Shown piece after piece: positions 26,058 to 34,551 of a DNA stretch of 36,894 nucleotides. The stretch is from Chloroflexia bacterium (GTDB taxonomy: Bacteria > Chloroflexota > Chloroflexia > Thermomicrobiales > UBA6265). Under the pieces are notes generated by a model. It was not told the origin of the DNA. It saw only the letters and a program-made list of their open reading frames with translations, and did no database searches. Positions within the stretch are counted from its first letter, which is position 1, and every line of letters starts with the position of its first letter. A program made the translations under genes and the position numbers. The DNA lies in assembly GCA_013698305.1 (NCBI GenBank), contig JACCVC010000308.1:1-36894 (forward strand), given 5' to 3'.

Positions 26058-26226
26058 CAAGCCGGGAACCGCTGGTGAATCGAGTACACTGGATTCGGTG
26101 CGAGGGGACGGCGGGTCTGCTGTGCTTACTGCGACTGCATGACCATCTCTCATATTTGTCGACTCACCTGGTCCTGTGCCCCTGCCCATTCAAACGTTGA
26201 CATCACATGACATTCAGGAGAACACA
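26058..26226. other. Intergenic region before the peptide ORF
   Basis: 169 nt with no convincing gene. It contains TTGACA (26198-26203), but no -10 at suitable distance before the ribosome binding site, and TGACAT occurs twice nearby (26199 and 26208 region). I see no terminator for the MMPL gene. Confidence 0.3.
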
Positions 26227-26304
26227 ATGCGTCCTGGCCACCCGACTATCGCGCCTTTGGGCGACTGGACCATGGCAGGCGGAGGTCACGCGTGGCAACG
26301 CTAA
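26227..26304 (+). CDS. Possible 25-residue peptide ORF
   Basis: ATG 26227 has an excellent ribosome binding site (AGGAG at 26216-26220, 6-nt spacing). It encodes a 25-residue peptide beginning MRPGHPTIAP and ending GGGHAWQR, then TAA. It overlaps by 13 nt, in another frame, the GTG start of the following 120-residue gene. Its own coding sequence contains that gene's ribosome binding site (GGAGG 26281-26285), a layout seen in leader peptides and coupled genes. No family recognised; it may equally be the true N-terminus of a frameshifted gene. Confidence 0.35.
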   Translation: MRPGHPTIAPLGDWTMAGGGHAWQR

Positions 26305-26654
26305 ACCACCTGAACGCTCGGTCCTTGACGCAGCATCGGAAATCGACATGGTGGAGTGCGCTGCGGGGTTGGTTCATGGCAGAGTATACGAACGTTGAAG
26401 GGGACGCGTTCATCTGGCGGCGTGGCCGAGATTCGGTGATCTTGCGTCAGCAGAGCGAAGGTTGGCACGTATGCTACCGGACCACAGGTCGTCTGCTGGG
26501 ACCACCGAGATGCGTATATGAAGCGCACCACCGCATCGCGAAGCACGCCGCGTGGGACATGATGGCGCGTGTCATCAACGTTTCTCGCGACGAGCACGAA
26601 GGTGTGGAAGCAGCGAGGATGGCTGCAAGATGGATGCGCCAGATGTCCGGGTAG
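26292..26654 (+). CDS. Hypothetical protein (120 aa)
   Basis: 120 residues from GTG 26292, with GGAGG 6 nt upstream. Basic, unusually rich in Trp, Arg, His and Met. The N-terminal 30 residues (HLNARSLTQHRKSTWWSALRGWFM) look unstructured; from about residue 31 there is a compact pattern: YTNVEGDAFIWRRGRDSVILRQQSEGWHVCYRTTG (beta hairpins) then an alpha-helical end (HRIAKHAAWDMMARVINVSRDEHEGVEAARMAARWMRQM). No signal peptide or membrane helix. I know no family. It ends 12 nt before fpg, suggesting co-transcription with this DNA repair gene. Confidence 0.6.
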   Translation: MATLNHLNARSLTQHRKSTWWSALRGWFMAEYTNVEGDAFIWRRGRDSVILRQQSEGWHVCYRTTGRLLGPPRCVYEAHHRIAKHAAWDMMARVINVSRDEHEGVEAARMAARWMRQMSG

Positions 26655-26666
26655 CGAGCGTGCGAC

Positions 26667-27521
26667 ATGCCTGAGCTCCCGGAGGTCGAGACAATTCGGC
26701 GGCTATGCGAAACGCATCTCGTTGGTCACAAGGTGCGGGACGTTGCCGTCACCTTGCCAAAGCTTCTCAGGCAATCGATGTTGCCTGAACCCCAATGTCT
26801 GTCAGGCGAGTCATTGATCGCCGCGACCAGGCGCGCCAAGGTACTCGATCTTGCGTTCACCGGCGACCTGCATCTGTTGATCCATTTCAAGCTTGCGGGA
26901 CAATGGGCCATTGTGCTGCCTGACGGTGAGCGACATGTCGCTGGGCATCCAGTTCCCAAACCCGATGGCGACCTTCCCCACATGTCGACCCATGCTTCCA
27001 TCCTGTTCGATGACGGTCGAATCGCCTGGTACAGCGACATCAGGCAATTCGGCTGGTTCAATCTATTGCCTTCCGACGACGTACATGGCGTCATGGACGG
27101 GCTGATGCTCGGACCAGAGGCGACGGACCCGATCGATGTCGCACGCCTCGAGTCCCTGTTTTCCAGACGGTCGGTCCCGGTCAAGGCAGTTCTGCTGGAT
27201 CAGAAGGTTCTGGCTGGGCTCGGAAATATCTACGTCGACGAGGCATTGTTCAGCGCTGGGATTCATCCAACGAGACCCGCAAAGTCGTTGATCAGCGATG
27301 AAACGGCGCGCCTGGCAGCAGCGATCGCACCGGTCCTTGCCGAAGGTATCCGGCAGGGAGGAGCAACCATCGTTAACAGCAAGGCGATTCCTGACAACGG
27401 CTTTCCCGCAGTGCATGGTCGTGAAGGCGAGCCGTGCTTCACTTGCGGATCGAGTATCGTGAAGGTTCGAGTTGCCGGCAGGGGCACCTACTTTTGTCCC
27501 AGTTGTCAGACGATTTCGTGA
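26667..27521 (+). CDS. mutM: Formamidopyrimidine-DNA glycosylase (Fpg/MutM)
   Basis: 284 residues; ATG 26667. Removes oxidised purines such as 8-oxoguanine and nicks the abasic site by beta,delta-elimination. Starts MPELPEVET, so after Met removal Pro is the nucleophile and Glu2 the acid; conserved Lys at residue 58 (RRAKVL). The helix-two-turns-helix region shows LAGLGNIYVDEALF. A C-terminal zinc finger is present: CFTC and CPSC, 16 residues apart. The segment after K58 (LLIHFKLAGQWAI) differs from the common LRMTG form, so the lesion preference might differ from E. coli Fpg. It is convergent with the M42 peptidase gene (9 nt apart). Confidence 0.95.
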   Translation: MPELPEVETIRRLCETHLVGHKVRDVAVTLPKLLRQSMLPEPQCLSGESLIAATRRAKVLDLAFTGDLHLLIHFKLAGQWAIVLPDGERHVAGHPVPKPDGDLPHMSTHASILFDDGRIAWYSDIRQFGWFNLLPSDDVHGVMDGLMLGPEATDPIDVARLESLFSRRSVPVKAVLLDQKVLAGLGNIYVDEALFSAGIHPTRPAKSLISDETARLAAAIAPVLAEGIRQGGATIVNSKAIPDNGFPAVHGREGEPCFTCGSSIVKVRVAGRGTYFCPSCQTIS

Positions 27522-27530
27522 CATCGAAGG

Positions 27531-28595
27531 CTAGTCTCGAAAATCGACAGCATCCGAAAGATTGGCGACACACGTCGAGATCAACGCAATAGCGCCTGCG
27601 ACATCGGTCAGGCTGATCATCTCATTCGGACTGTGCATGTACCGATTGGGGATAGAAACCAGCCCGATTGCTGAAGCGATTCCCGAGCGACGGAAGCCAT
27701 CTGCGTCGGTTCCGGTGCTTCGGCCCGCCGCCTGCACCACGAAGGGGACAGCTGCGTCCTTCGCCGCATCGCGCAGCGCCTCAAAGACGCGTTGATTCAC
27801 TGCCGAGCCCCGGGTGAGCACGGGGCCACCACCGAGGGACACCTTGTTATCCACCTGCGGTTCGGCGCCAGGATAGTCAGTGGCATGCGTGACATCGAGC
27901 GCGATGACGACATCCGGCTTGAGATTGTGGGCTGCGTTGATCGCTCCTGCCATGGTGATCTCTTCCTGGCTGGCGGCGAGCGCGGTGACACGGTGAGGTG
28001 TGTCGCGTTTGATCACGGAGCGCAGGACTTCAAGCGCGATAAACGACCCGATCCGATTGTCGATGCTGCGGGACACGAGAAGGTCGTTGGGGAGATCCAG
28101 CGGCGTCACGTCGACCACGGCTGGATCGCCGACCTCGACCACTGCCTGCGCGGCGCTTCGGTCCTTTGCGCCGATGTCGATCCACACGTCGGAGAGGGTG
28201 GTGACCTTCTCGCGGTCGGCAGGCTTCAGGAGATGGGCGGCCTTCTTTCCGATCACGCCAGTGACCGGCCCGTTGCGACCGTCGATCATGATCCGCTGGC
28301 CGACGACCACCTGATCGTCCCATCCTCCTATGCGGTCGATCCAGAGAAACCCGTTGTCATCAATCGACGTGATGATCAAGCCGATCTCGTCGATGTGGCC
28401 CTCGATCACGATGTGAAGCCCATCGCCGTCGCGATTGCTCGCCCATGAGTTGCCTGCGATGTCGTGGTCAACGAGCGGCGCGAGGTTCGTTGCTTCTTCG
28501 CGCCAGTGGCGGGCGGCATGGCGCTCGAAGCCTGACGGCGACGGTGTTGTGAGCAGGTCGAGCAGGTAGGCTCGCTGATTCTGAGTGAGTGACAT
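27531..28595 (-). CDS. M42-family glutamyl aminopeptidase/deblocking aminopeptidase
   Basis: 354 residues; ATG 28595 with GGGAG 5 nt upstream (the frame is open to 28682, without family similarity). Two-zinc aminopeptidase of family M42 (FrvX/TET/PepA-like). Metal and catalytic positions: H and D of IEGHIDEIGLI, D of SRSIDNRIGSFIALEVL, catalytic EE of ASQEEITMAGA, D of IALDVTHATDYPG and H of NRYMHSPNEMI. Such enzymes form dodecameric TET particles and trim peptides in the cytoplasm. It is divergent from the trp operon; the 404-nt gap holds the trp T-box. Confidence 0.93.
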   Translation of the reverse strand: MSLTQNQRAYLLDLLTTPSPSGFERHAARHWREEATNLAPLVDHDIAGNSWASNRDGDGLHIVIEGHIDEIGLIITSIDDNGFLWIDRIGGWDDQVVVGQRIMIDGRNGPVTGVIGKKAAHLLKPADREKVTTLSDVWIDIGAKDRSAAQAVVEVGDPAVVDVTPLDLPNDLLVSRSIDNRIGSFIALEVLRSVIKRDTPHRVTALAASQEEITMAGAINAAHNLKPDVVIALDVTHATDYPGAEPQVDNKVSLGGGPVLTRGSAVNQRVFEALRDAAKDAAVPFVVQAAGRSTGTDADGFRRSGIASAIGLVSIPNRYMHSPNEMISLTDVAGAIALISTCVANLSDAVDFRD

Positions 28596-28641
28596 AGTGG
28601 CTCCCGTTGGGTGAGGATCAGTCTGTCCGACAGGGTCTATC

Positions 28642-28671
28642 TTGACATCTTGCGCCTGACTCGGGTAGTTT
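28642..28671 (+). promoter_or_regulatory. Candidate promoter of the trp T-box transcript
   Basis: TTGACA (28642-28647) is a perfect -35 box; 18 nt later TAGTTT (28666-28671) is a weak -10 (3 of 6). Initiation near 28679 would give a T-box leader of about 320 nt before trpE. Confidence 0.45.
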
Positions 28672-28679
28672 GATCCCAA

Positions 28680-28970
28680 CAACCGAATGATTTGCGTCGA
28701 TCAGAACGAGTACGCACAGGTGTGGATCGTAGCGAGCCGGGTGTGGTGAGATGCCGGTGTGAAACATGTGCCGAATGGATCTGTGAGCAATGCCCCGAAC
28801 GCCGCGAATATCCGTGGCCTGTAGACGGCGTCGGAACTCCACCGTTAACGGGAGCGGCGTATCGGCGCGAGCGTGTTCGTGCCCGTACGATTGAGTGGAT
28901 GCCGTGACGGCATCAACGAGGGTGGCACCGCGGATCAGACTCCGTCCCTTTCCGGGATGGGGTCTTTTTA
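28680..28970 (+). ncRNA. tRNA-Trp-sensing T-box riboswitch upstream of trpE
   Basis: Stem I can be traced: lower helix CAGA (28702-28705) with UCUG (28780-28783), AGUA loop-E motif (28709-28712), upper helix GCACA (28714-28718) with UGUGC (28767-28771), and specifier UGG (28776-28778) in the CGAA-UGG-A loop, the Trp codon. A stem III hairpin GATGCCG/CGGCATC lies at 28898-28914. The T-box itself, AGGGTGGCACCGCGG (28919-28933), forms an antiterminator: AGGG with CCCU (28946-28949), 7-nt bulge UGGCACC, and GCGGA (28930-28934) with UCCGU (28941-28945). The C after UGG would pair with the G73 discriminator of bacterial tRNA-Trp. Uncharged tRNA-Trp would stabilise the antiterminator and turn the operon on. 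Pairing was done by eye. Confidence 0.92.
28938..28969 (+). terminator. Rho-independent terminator of the trp T-box
   Basis: GACTCCGTCCC (28938-28948), loop TTTCC, GGGATGGGGTC (28954-28964), then TTTTT (28965-28969): an 11-bp stem with two G-U pairs. It shares CCGUCCC with the antiterminator, so the two structures are mutually exclusive. Confidence 0.9.
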
Positions 28971-28999
28971 TCGTGCAGAGCCATCAGGAGGGAGCGCGA

Positions 29000-30583
29000 A
29001 TGCAATCCACAAGCGAATTGATAGCACACCGAAGTAGCACGGTTCCTCCGATCGGTGAGGTTCGAGTGATTGCGGAGAGGGCGGATTCTCGCGTCCGCCG
29101 GGTAGCGGTGTATCAGGAGCATCCCGCCGATCTGGAAACCCCGGTGTCGGTCTATCTCAAGCTCACGCGCGGAGCGACCAGGGCAGGCTTTTTGCTTGAA
29201 TCGATCGAGGGCGGTACTCGAATCGCCCGATATTCGTTTATCGGCAGTAACCCGGTCCATTCTCTTACCATGCGCGACGGGAGGATCAGCGGCCTTCCGG
29301 AAGACGGAACTTTCCCGGAATCCTACGACGACCCCTTGACGGCTCTCGGCGAGATTCTTGACCAGTTCCACGTGGAGCATGCGAACGATCTCCCTCGATT
29401 CACCGGAGGCGCGGTGGGATATCTGGGTTATGAGGCGATTGCGCGATTTGAGCCTCGCGTTCCCAGGGCGGCGGGCAAGGGGCTTGAGGCGGCGGATGCC
29501 AGATACCACATCGCCGAAACGCTGGTGGTGTTCGATCATCTCGAACGAGTGATGAAGATCGTCAGCCACGTCAACATCAAGCATCCTGATGACGTCGATT
29601 CCGAGTACGAGGCGGCGGTCGATCGGATTGAGCGCGTCGTCGAAACCCTTCGCCGCACCGTCCCAATGCCTCCCGCGACCTCTATCCCCACCGAAACACG
29701 GCCCGTCAATGACCGGTTCCAGCTCAATACGAGTCCCGAGCGGTACCGGGAAATCGTTGAGCGCGGCAAGCAGTACATCCACGATGGCGATGTGATCCAG
29801 GTCGTGCTGTCTCAACGCGTAGATGTGCCGACCAGCGCTCATCCGTTCTCGCTGTATCGGGCGTTGCGGATGGTCAATCCGAGCCCGTACATGTTCTACC
29901 TTGACTTTGAGGATCATCAGGTCGTGGGAGCCTCCCCAGAATTGTTGGTGCGGCTGGAGGATGGAGTCGTGACCAACCATCCGATTGCTGGCACCCGACC
30001 ACGAGGCGAAACTCCCGAGCGAGACGCGGAGCTCGCGGCCGAGTTGAAAGAGGACCCCAAGGAGCGCGCCGAACACATCATGCTGGTGGATCTGGGGCGG
30101 AACGACGTCGGGCGGGTCAGCAAACCCGGCCAGGTTCGCGTGCCGAAGTTGTTGGACGTCGAGCGGTTTTCCCACGTCATGCATCTTGTGTCACACGTAG
30201 AAGGTGATCTCTGCGATGAACTTACCGGCCTGGATGCGCTTCGGGCCTGCTTCCCGGCGGGTACCGTGGCGGGAGCGCCCAAGATCCGGGCGATGGAGAT
30301 CATCGCCGAGCTCGAGACCGATGCCCGTGGCATTTACAGTGGCGCGATCGGCTACGTGGATTTTTCCGGCGGTATGGACACCTGCATCGCGCTTCGGACA
30401 CTCGTGTTCCACGACGGCATCGCGTCCCTACAGGCTGGTGGCGGCATCGTCGCAGACAGCACGCCCGAGGGAGAGTATGCCGAGAGTTTTCACAAGATGC
30501 GCGCCTTGATCAAGGCGATCGAACGGGCGGAGGAGCTGGAGTGCCAGGAAGTCTCAGGAACTCGGAAAGGAGCCACGACATGA
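29000..30583 (+). CDS. trpE: Anthranilate synthase component I (TrpE)
   Basis: 527 residues; ATG 29000 with AGGAGGGAG 5 nt upstream. The open frame begins at 28895, within the T-box terminator, so the upstream part is not coding. Converts chorismate to anthranilate using ammonia from TrpG. The N-terminal feedback site includes [16 protein letters not shown] (LLES motif that binds tryptophan). Catalytic domain: [80 protein letters not shown]. First gene of trpE-G-D-C-F, controlled by the T-box; its stop overlaps trpG by ATGA. Confidence 0.97.
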   Translation: MQSTSELIAHRSSTVPPIGEVRVIAERADSRVRRVAVYQEHPADLETPVSVYLKLTRGATRAGFLLESIEGGTRIARYSFIGSNPVHSLTMRDGRISGLPEDGTFPESYDDPLTALGEILDQFHVEHANDLPRFTGGAVGYLGYEAIARFEPRVPRAAGKGLEAADARYHIAETLVVFDHLERVMKIVSHVNIKHPDDVDSEYEAAVDRIERVVETLRRTVPMPPATSIPTETRPVNDRFQLNTSPERYREIVERGKQYIHDGDVIQVVLSQRVDVPTSAHPFSLYRALRMVNPSPYMFYLDFEDHQVVGASPELLVRLEDGVVTNHPIAGTRPRGETPERDAELAAELKEDPKERAEHIMLVDLGRNDVGRVSKPGQVRVPKLLDVERFSHVMHLVSHVEGDLCDELTGLDALRACFPAGTVAGAPKIRAMEIIAELETDARGIYSGAIGYVDFSGGMDTCIALRTLVFHDGIASLQAGGGIVADSTPEGEYAESFHKMRALIKAIERAEELECQEVSGTRKGATT

Positions 30584-31200
30584 TCTTTCTGCTCGATAAC
30601 TACGACTCGTTCACCTACAACCTGTATCAGGCAATCACAAAGATCGGGGCAGAGGTCGAGGTTGTTCGAAATGACCAGATTACCGTTGACCAGGTGATGG
30701 ACCGCGTCGAAGAGATCGACGGACTGGTCGTCTCGCCAGGACCGTGCACACCGGATCAAGCTGGCATATCAGTCGAGCTGACACGGAGGATGGCAGGCGT
30801 TCGCCCGGTGCTTGGCGTGTGTCTGGGGCATCAGGCGATGGCTCAGGCGTTTGGCGCACGCATCGTCCACGCCCCGGCCCTGATGCACGGCAAGACATCG
30901 CCCATCCATCACGACGGAAATGGCGTGTTCATGGGTCTGCCGAATCCATTCCCCGCAACGCGCTACCACTCACTCACCATTGACCCTGATACGCTACCGG
31001 CCTCGTTCGACGTCACGGCGCGCTCCGACGATGGCGTTATTCAGGGTATTCGGCATCGGGAGCTCGACCTGGAGGGTGTGCAGTTCCACCCGGAGTCAAT
31101 CCTCACCATCGCTGGCCCCGACCTGCTGCGAAATTTTGTTGAGAAGGTCAGCGGGCCACAGCTGGCGACAACTATTTCACAGAGGTTGCTGGGCTATTGA
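30580..31200 (+). CDS. trpG: Anthranilate synthase component II (TrpG glutamine amidotransferase)
   Basis: 206 residues; ATG 30580 overlaps the trpE stop (ATGA), with AAAGGAG upstream. Class I glutamine amidotransferase supplying ammonia to TrpE. Catalytic triad: C81 (GVCLGHQ), H170 and E172 (VQFHPES). N-terminus [16 protein letters not shown] and [12 protein letters not shown] are the family signatures. It is a stand-alone subunit, not fused to trpD. In some bacteria this subunit also serves p-aminobenzoate synthase (PabA); no pabB is nearby, so dual use is not testable here. Confidence 0.97.
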   Translation: MIFLLDNYDSFTYNLYQAITKIGAEVEVVRNDQITVDQVMDRVEEIDGLVVSPGPCTPDQAGISVELTRRMAGVRPVLGVCLGHQAMAQAFGARIVHAPALMHGKTSPIHHDGNGVFMGLPNPFPATRYHSLTIDPDTLPASFDVTARSDDGVIQGIRHRELDLEGVQFHPESILTIAGPDLLRNFVEKVSGPQLATTISQRLLGY

Positions 31201-31230
31201 GCGCCATATTGACGTCAGGATGGACGAACA

Positions 31231-32286
31231 ATGATCGAGATCAAGTCAGTCATTCAGCAGGTTGTTGAAGGCGAAACGCTGTCGCAGGGTGTCGCCGCGC
31301 AGACTATGCACGCGATCATGTCCGGGGACATCACCCAGGCGCAAATCGGCGCGCTGGTGACCGCGTTGCGAATGCGAGGCGAAACCATCGAGGAGATCGG
31401 AGGTTTCGCCTCGGCCATGCGCGATCACGCCCTCAAGGTCGAGATTGCGTCGGATGGGCGCCCATTGCTTGATACCTGCGGCACAGGAGGGGATCACTCA
31501 AACTCGTTCAATATCTCGACGACTGCGACGTTCGTGATTGGCGCCGCTGGTGTCCGGATCGCGAAGCATGGCAACCGCGCCGCCAGCAGCCGGTGTGGGT
31601 CTGCCGACCTGCTCGAAGGGCTTGGTGTGCGAGTCGAGCTCACACCTGATCAAGTCTCGGAATGTGTTGAGCGGGTGGGGATTGGGTTCATGTACGCGCC
31701 AGCCTTTCACCCGGCCTTGCGATACGTCGGCCCAACCCGCCGGGAAATCGGCATTCGCACCGTGTTCAACGTACTTGGACCATTGACCAATCCGGCGGGA
31801 GCCAGTCACCAGCTCATAGGCGTCGGACATCCGGAAATCGCCGGCAAGCTGGCCCAGGTTCTGGCGCGGCTGGGCAGCAAACGGGCGGTACTGGTGCATG
31901 CCGAAGAAGGGCTGGACGAAGTCGGGATTGTCGGCGAGACGGCGATCACCGAGTGGCACGCAGCGCGTGGCACGGTCGAGAGCTCCATCGTCACGCCGAG
32001 CGACTTCGGCCTGGCGACAGGCGTCATGGACAACATCGTCGGGGGTGACGTCATGGAGAATGTCGCCATCACTCGCGCCATCCTCGCGGGGGAAGACGGG
32101 CCGCGCCGAACGATTACGCTACTCAACGCTGGAGCGGGTATTTATGCCGCCGAGGCCGCGCAGTCATTGGCCGAGGGCATTGAGATGGCTGCCAGCGCCA
32201 TTGATTCCGGCGCGGCGGCGGCCAAGCTCGACGAGTTGATTCACGTCAGCAACGACGTGGTGATTCCAAGCGAAAAGGTGTCCTGA
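31231..32286 (+). CDS. trpD: Anthranilate phosphoribosyltransferase (TrpD)
   Basis: 351 residues; ATG 31231, AGGATGG 7 nt upstream. Transfers ribose-5-phosphate from PRPP to anthranilate. The PRPP loop reads DTCGTGGDHSNSFNISTTATFV, followed by AKHGNRAASSRCGSADLLEGLG and the RREIGIRTVFNVLGPLTNPA segment, all conserved. N-terminal helical domain (about 1-75) includes the dimer interface. Starts 30 nt after trpG; the stop TGA shares one base with the trpC start (TGATG). Confidence 0.97.
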   Translation: MIEIKSVIQQVVEGETLSQGVAAQTMHAIMSGDITQAQIGALVTALRMRGETIEEIGGFASAMRDHALKVEIASDGRPLLDTCGTGGDHSNSFNISTTATFVIGAAGVRIAKHGNRAASSRCGSADLLEGLGVRVELTPDQVSECVERVGIGFMYAPAFHPALRYVGPTRREIGIRTVFNVLGPLTNPAGASHQLIGVGHPEIAGKLAQVLARLGSKRAVLVHAEEGLDEVGIVGETAITEWHAARGTVESSIVTPSDFGLATGVMDNIVGGDVMENVAITRAILAGEDGPRRTITLLNAGAGIYAAEAAQSLAEGIEMAASAIDSGAAAAKLDELIHVSNDVVIPSEKVS

Positions 32287-33134
32287 TGGCGACTGGAGTG
32301 ATTCAAACCGACACGATCCTCGACCGGATTTTGGCTCAGACAGCCAGCGATGCCGCGATGCGAAAGCGACAGGTGGCTGAGAGTGCGCTCATGGAAAGAA
32401 TCGATCGATCCGATCGGCGACCACTGAACCTTGCCAATGCCCTGCGCATAGATCATGTCGCCGTGATCGCGGAGGTCAAGCGAGGATCTCCGTCACGTGG
32501 GATGTTCCCGGTCGAAGTCGATCCGATCGCCGTCTCGACCGCGTACCACAAAGGCGGCGCGGCGGCGATTTCCTGCCTGACGGACGGCCCGTTCTTTCAT
32601 GGTTCCCAACTCGATCTGGAGGCAGTGGCCGATGTCGCGCATCGTGGTGACAATGCTATCCCGGTTATCCGCAAGGACTTCATCATCGATTCTTACCAGC
32701 TTCTGGAGGCGAGAGCTTGGGGTGCCGATGCAGTACTCCTGATCGTGGCCGCGCTCGACGATGCGCTCCTTGCCGACTTGTACCAGCAAACCAATGACCT
32801 CGGACTTTCTGTGCTGGTCGAAGTGCATGATGAAGCAGAGGCGGAGCGTGCGCTGAAGTTGAACCCCTCGGTGATGGGGGTCAACAATCGAAACCTGAAG
32901 ACGTTTGAAGTTGACCTCGGGATCACCGAGATGATCTCGTCGCGGGTTCCCGCGGATACGTTGCTCGTCTCGGAGTCGGGGATATTTTCGGCGGAGGACG
33001 TCGCTCAGGTCGCAGCGTGGGGGGCCGACGCGGTGCTGGTGGGGGAGTCGCTTATCGTCCAGGACGACCGAGAGCGAGCCGTCCGCACGTTGGCTCAAGT
33101 CCTCCGGAACAGTGCGAGGCAGGATCGGAGATGA
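32286..33134 (+). CDS. trpC: Indole-3-glycerol phosphate synthase (TrpC)
   Basis: 282 residues; ATG 32286 in TGATG overlap with trpD. Ring closure of the carboxyphenylaminodeoxyribulose phosphate to indole-3-glycerol phosphate, a TIM barrel. Visible: VAVIAEVKRGSPSRGMF (catalytic Lys), ISCLTDGPFFHGSQLDLEAV, VIRKDFIIDSYQLLEARAWGADAVLLI (catalytic KDF), LVEVHDEAEAERAL, MGVNNRNLKTFEVDL, and SESGI. Monofunctional; trpF is separate and overlaps by ATGA. Confidence 0.97.
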   Translation: MATGVIQTDTILDRILAQTASDAAMRKRQVAESALMERIDRSDRRPLNLANALRIDHVAVIAEVKRGSPSRGMFPVEVDPIAVSTAYHKGGAAAISCLTDGPFFHGSQLDLEAVADVAHRGDNAIPVIRKDFIIDSYQLLEARAWGADAVLLIVAALDDALLADLYQQTNDLGLSVLVEVHDEAEAERALKLNPSVMGVNNRNLKTFEVDLGITEMISSRVPADTLLVSESGIFSAEDVAQVAAWGADAVLVGESLIVQDDRERAVRTLAQVLRNSARQDRR

Positions 33135-33817
33135 CACCGCCGGCCTTCGACCTGTCCAGACACATTGTAAAAGTCTGCGGGATACGGGATGTGCCCGCGG
33201 CGGCCACTGCATCGCGGGCTGGCGCCGACCTGCTGGGATTTGTGGTGGCGGATAGCAGGAGGAAGGTCGCTCCTGGGCTGATTCGCGAGGTTCGTGAACA
33301 TCTCGCTCTTGTCGAGAAGCGACCGCTGCTGGTTGGGGTGACGGTGAACGAGCCTCCACAGGCACTCGCCGATATTGTCGAGCGAGGGCAGGTGGACGTT
33401 GTTCAACTCAGCGGAGACGAAGTTCCCGAGCTCTTGGATGACATCTGTGTCCCTGTCATCAAGACCTTGCACATCGCGCGCGGTATGTCCTTCGATGACA
33501 TACGCCGAAAGGCGGACGCATGGCTCGATCATGCAAAGCCAGTGCGGGCCTTTTTGATCGACGCCAAGGTCGATGGTCACTATGGTGGGACTGGCATCCG
33601 GGCGGACTGGACGGTTGCGGCATTGATGGCTGAGCGGTATCCCGTGATCCTCGCAGGTGGTCTGACGCTGGGGAATGTCGCCGGAGGCATATCAACTGTC
33701 CGACCCAATGGCGTGGATGTCAGCAGTGGAGTCGAGATAGATGGAACGAAGGACCACACGCTGATAGAGACGTTTGTCACGAGAGCCCGGCAGGCGTTCT
33801 CCGCGTTGCCGGGCTAG
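33131..33817 (+). CDS. trpF: Phosphoribosylanthranilate isomerase (TrpF)
   Basis: 228 residues; ATG 33131 overlaps the trpC stop (ATGA); the frame is open from 33017 inside trpC. Amadori rearrangement of phosphoribosylanthranilate. KVCGIRDVPAA (catalytic Cys), GADLLGFVVADSRRKVAP, VDVVQLSGDE, FLIDAKVDGHYGGTGIRADW (catalytic Asp), LAGGLTLGNV and GVDVSSGVE are conserved. Last trp gene here: tryptophan synthase genes trpB and trpA do not follow. Instead it converges with an ArsR-type regulator, stops overlapping by 4 nt in CTAG. Confidence 0.96.
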   Translation: MTPPAFDLSRHIVKVCGIRDVPAAATASRAGADLLGFVVADSRRKVAPGLIREVREHLALVEKRPLLVGVTVNEPPQALADIVERGQVDVVQLSGDEVPELLDDICVPVIKTLHIARGMSFDDIRRKADAWLDHAKPVRAFLIDAKVDGHYGGTGIRADWTVAALMAERYPVILAGGLTLGNVAGGISTVRPNGVDVSSGVEIDGTKDHTLIETFVTRARQAFSALPG

Positions 33818-34494
33818 CTTCGCCGCTGGTGCTGATCGGCAGTCCTGATCGTTGCCCGGAGAAGCCCCTGCAACCAGTCGTGCTCATCGCCCAGAATCTC
33901 CTGCGCGACCTGTTGTGATCGTTTGGGAGGTGAGCGGCAAATTTGATAGATCCCGTCTGCTCTGGTCATGAAACCATAGTCGACGAGTTCCCTGCGTAGC
34001 GTTGCATAGTCCTCGTGGGCGTGTCTGAGAATCTCGTTGACCTTGGCTTCAGGATATGACCGAACAGGATCGAAGCGCAGGAGCAGGTGCTGAAGCACGA
34101 TCACCCGTGCCTTGCGTCGAGACGGGATGCTCCTGAGCCTGTCTCCCTCGAAGAAGTTCCTGATGGTTCGCTGCCTGGTAGGGTCATCGTCATGGCCGTC
34201 AAATCCATCTTCACGCTGTTCCCGCAACGGTGCTCTGCGCGACTCGTCGAGGAACCGTGCATTGAGCGAGTAGCGTTGTGACTGTGCGTCGGGCGTGGCG
34301 ATGACAATACCAGCATCGACAAGCTTGCGCATGTGGTGGCTCACTGTCGCGGGCGTCAGCTCGAGCGCCGCGCTCAACTCGCGACCCGTGCGTGGCTGGG
34401 TCGCAACCAGCCCGAGAATTCGCAGCCGCGTTTCGTCAGCGATCACCTTGAGTGTTCGCGCAAGGTCGTTGACGGTCGGTGCTTGATCATCCAT
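33814..34494 (-). CDS. ArsR-type regulator with C-terminal DUF2087
   Basis: About 226 residues. In-frame ATGs exist at 34530, 34515 and 34494; the first lies inside the operator palindrome and has no ribosome binding site, so 34494 is preferred, with low certainty (AGAAGA upstream). N-terminal winged helix: DLARTLKVIADETRLRILGLVATQPRTGRELSAALELTPATVSHHMRKLVDAGIVI, an ArsR layout without the metal-binding CxC motif. The second half (about 110-180) matches DUF2087: RKARVIVLQHLLLRFDPVRSYPEAKVNEILRHAHEDYATLRRELVDYGFMTR. Proteins with this pairing occur in many bacteria; the effector is unknown. It likely autoregulates through the 34-bp palindrome at its promoter. Confidence 0.88.
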   Translation of the reverse strand: MDDQAPTVNDLARTLKVIADETRLRILGLVATQPRTGRELSAALELTPATVSHHMRKLVDAGIVIATPDAQSQRYSLNARFLDESRRAPLREQREDGFDGHDDDPTRQRTIRNFFEGDRLRSIPSRRKARVIVLQHLLLRFDPVRSYPEAKVNEILRHAHEDYATLRRELVDYGFMTRADGIYQICRSPPKRSQQVAQEILGDEHDWLQGLLRATIRTADQHQRRS

Positions 34495-34517
34495 ACGGTC
34501 TTCTTTCACGTTCATTA

Positions 34518-34551
34518 ATTCGACAATCATCTAATTAGATGATTGTCGAAT
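34518..34551. promoter_or_regulatory. Perfect 34-bp palindrome, candidate ArsR operator
   Basis: The 17-nt arm ATTCGACAATCATCTAA (34518-34534) is followed at once by its exact reverse complement (34535-34551), no mismatch and no spacer. It overlaps the end of the -10 box and the expected transcription start of the regulator gene, as an autoregulatory operator would. The inner ATCATCTAATTAGATGAT core is AT-rich, as ArsR-family sites often are. Confidence 0.8.

Noticed and set aside
28596-28682. Longer N-terminus of the M42 peptidase (start 28682)
   Set aside because: No ribosome binding site, whereas ATG 28595 has GGGAG and begins the family sequence.
28913-30184. 423-codon open frame antisense to trpE
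   Set aside because: Runs through the T-box terminator and trpE on the opposite strand; no recognisable domain. A GC-rich shadow frame.
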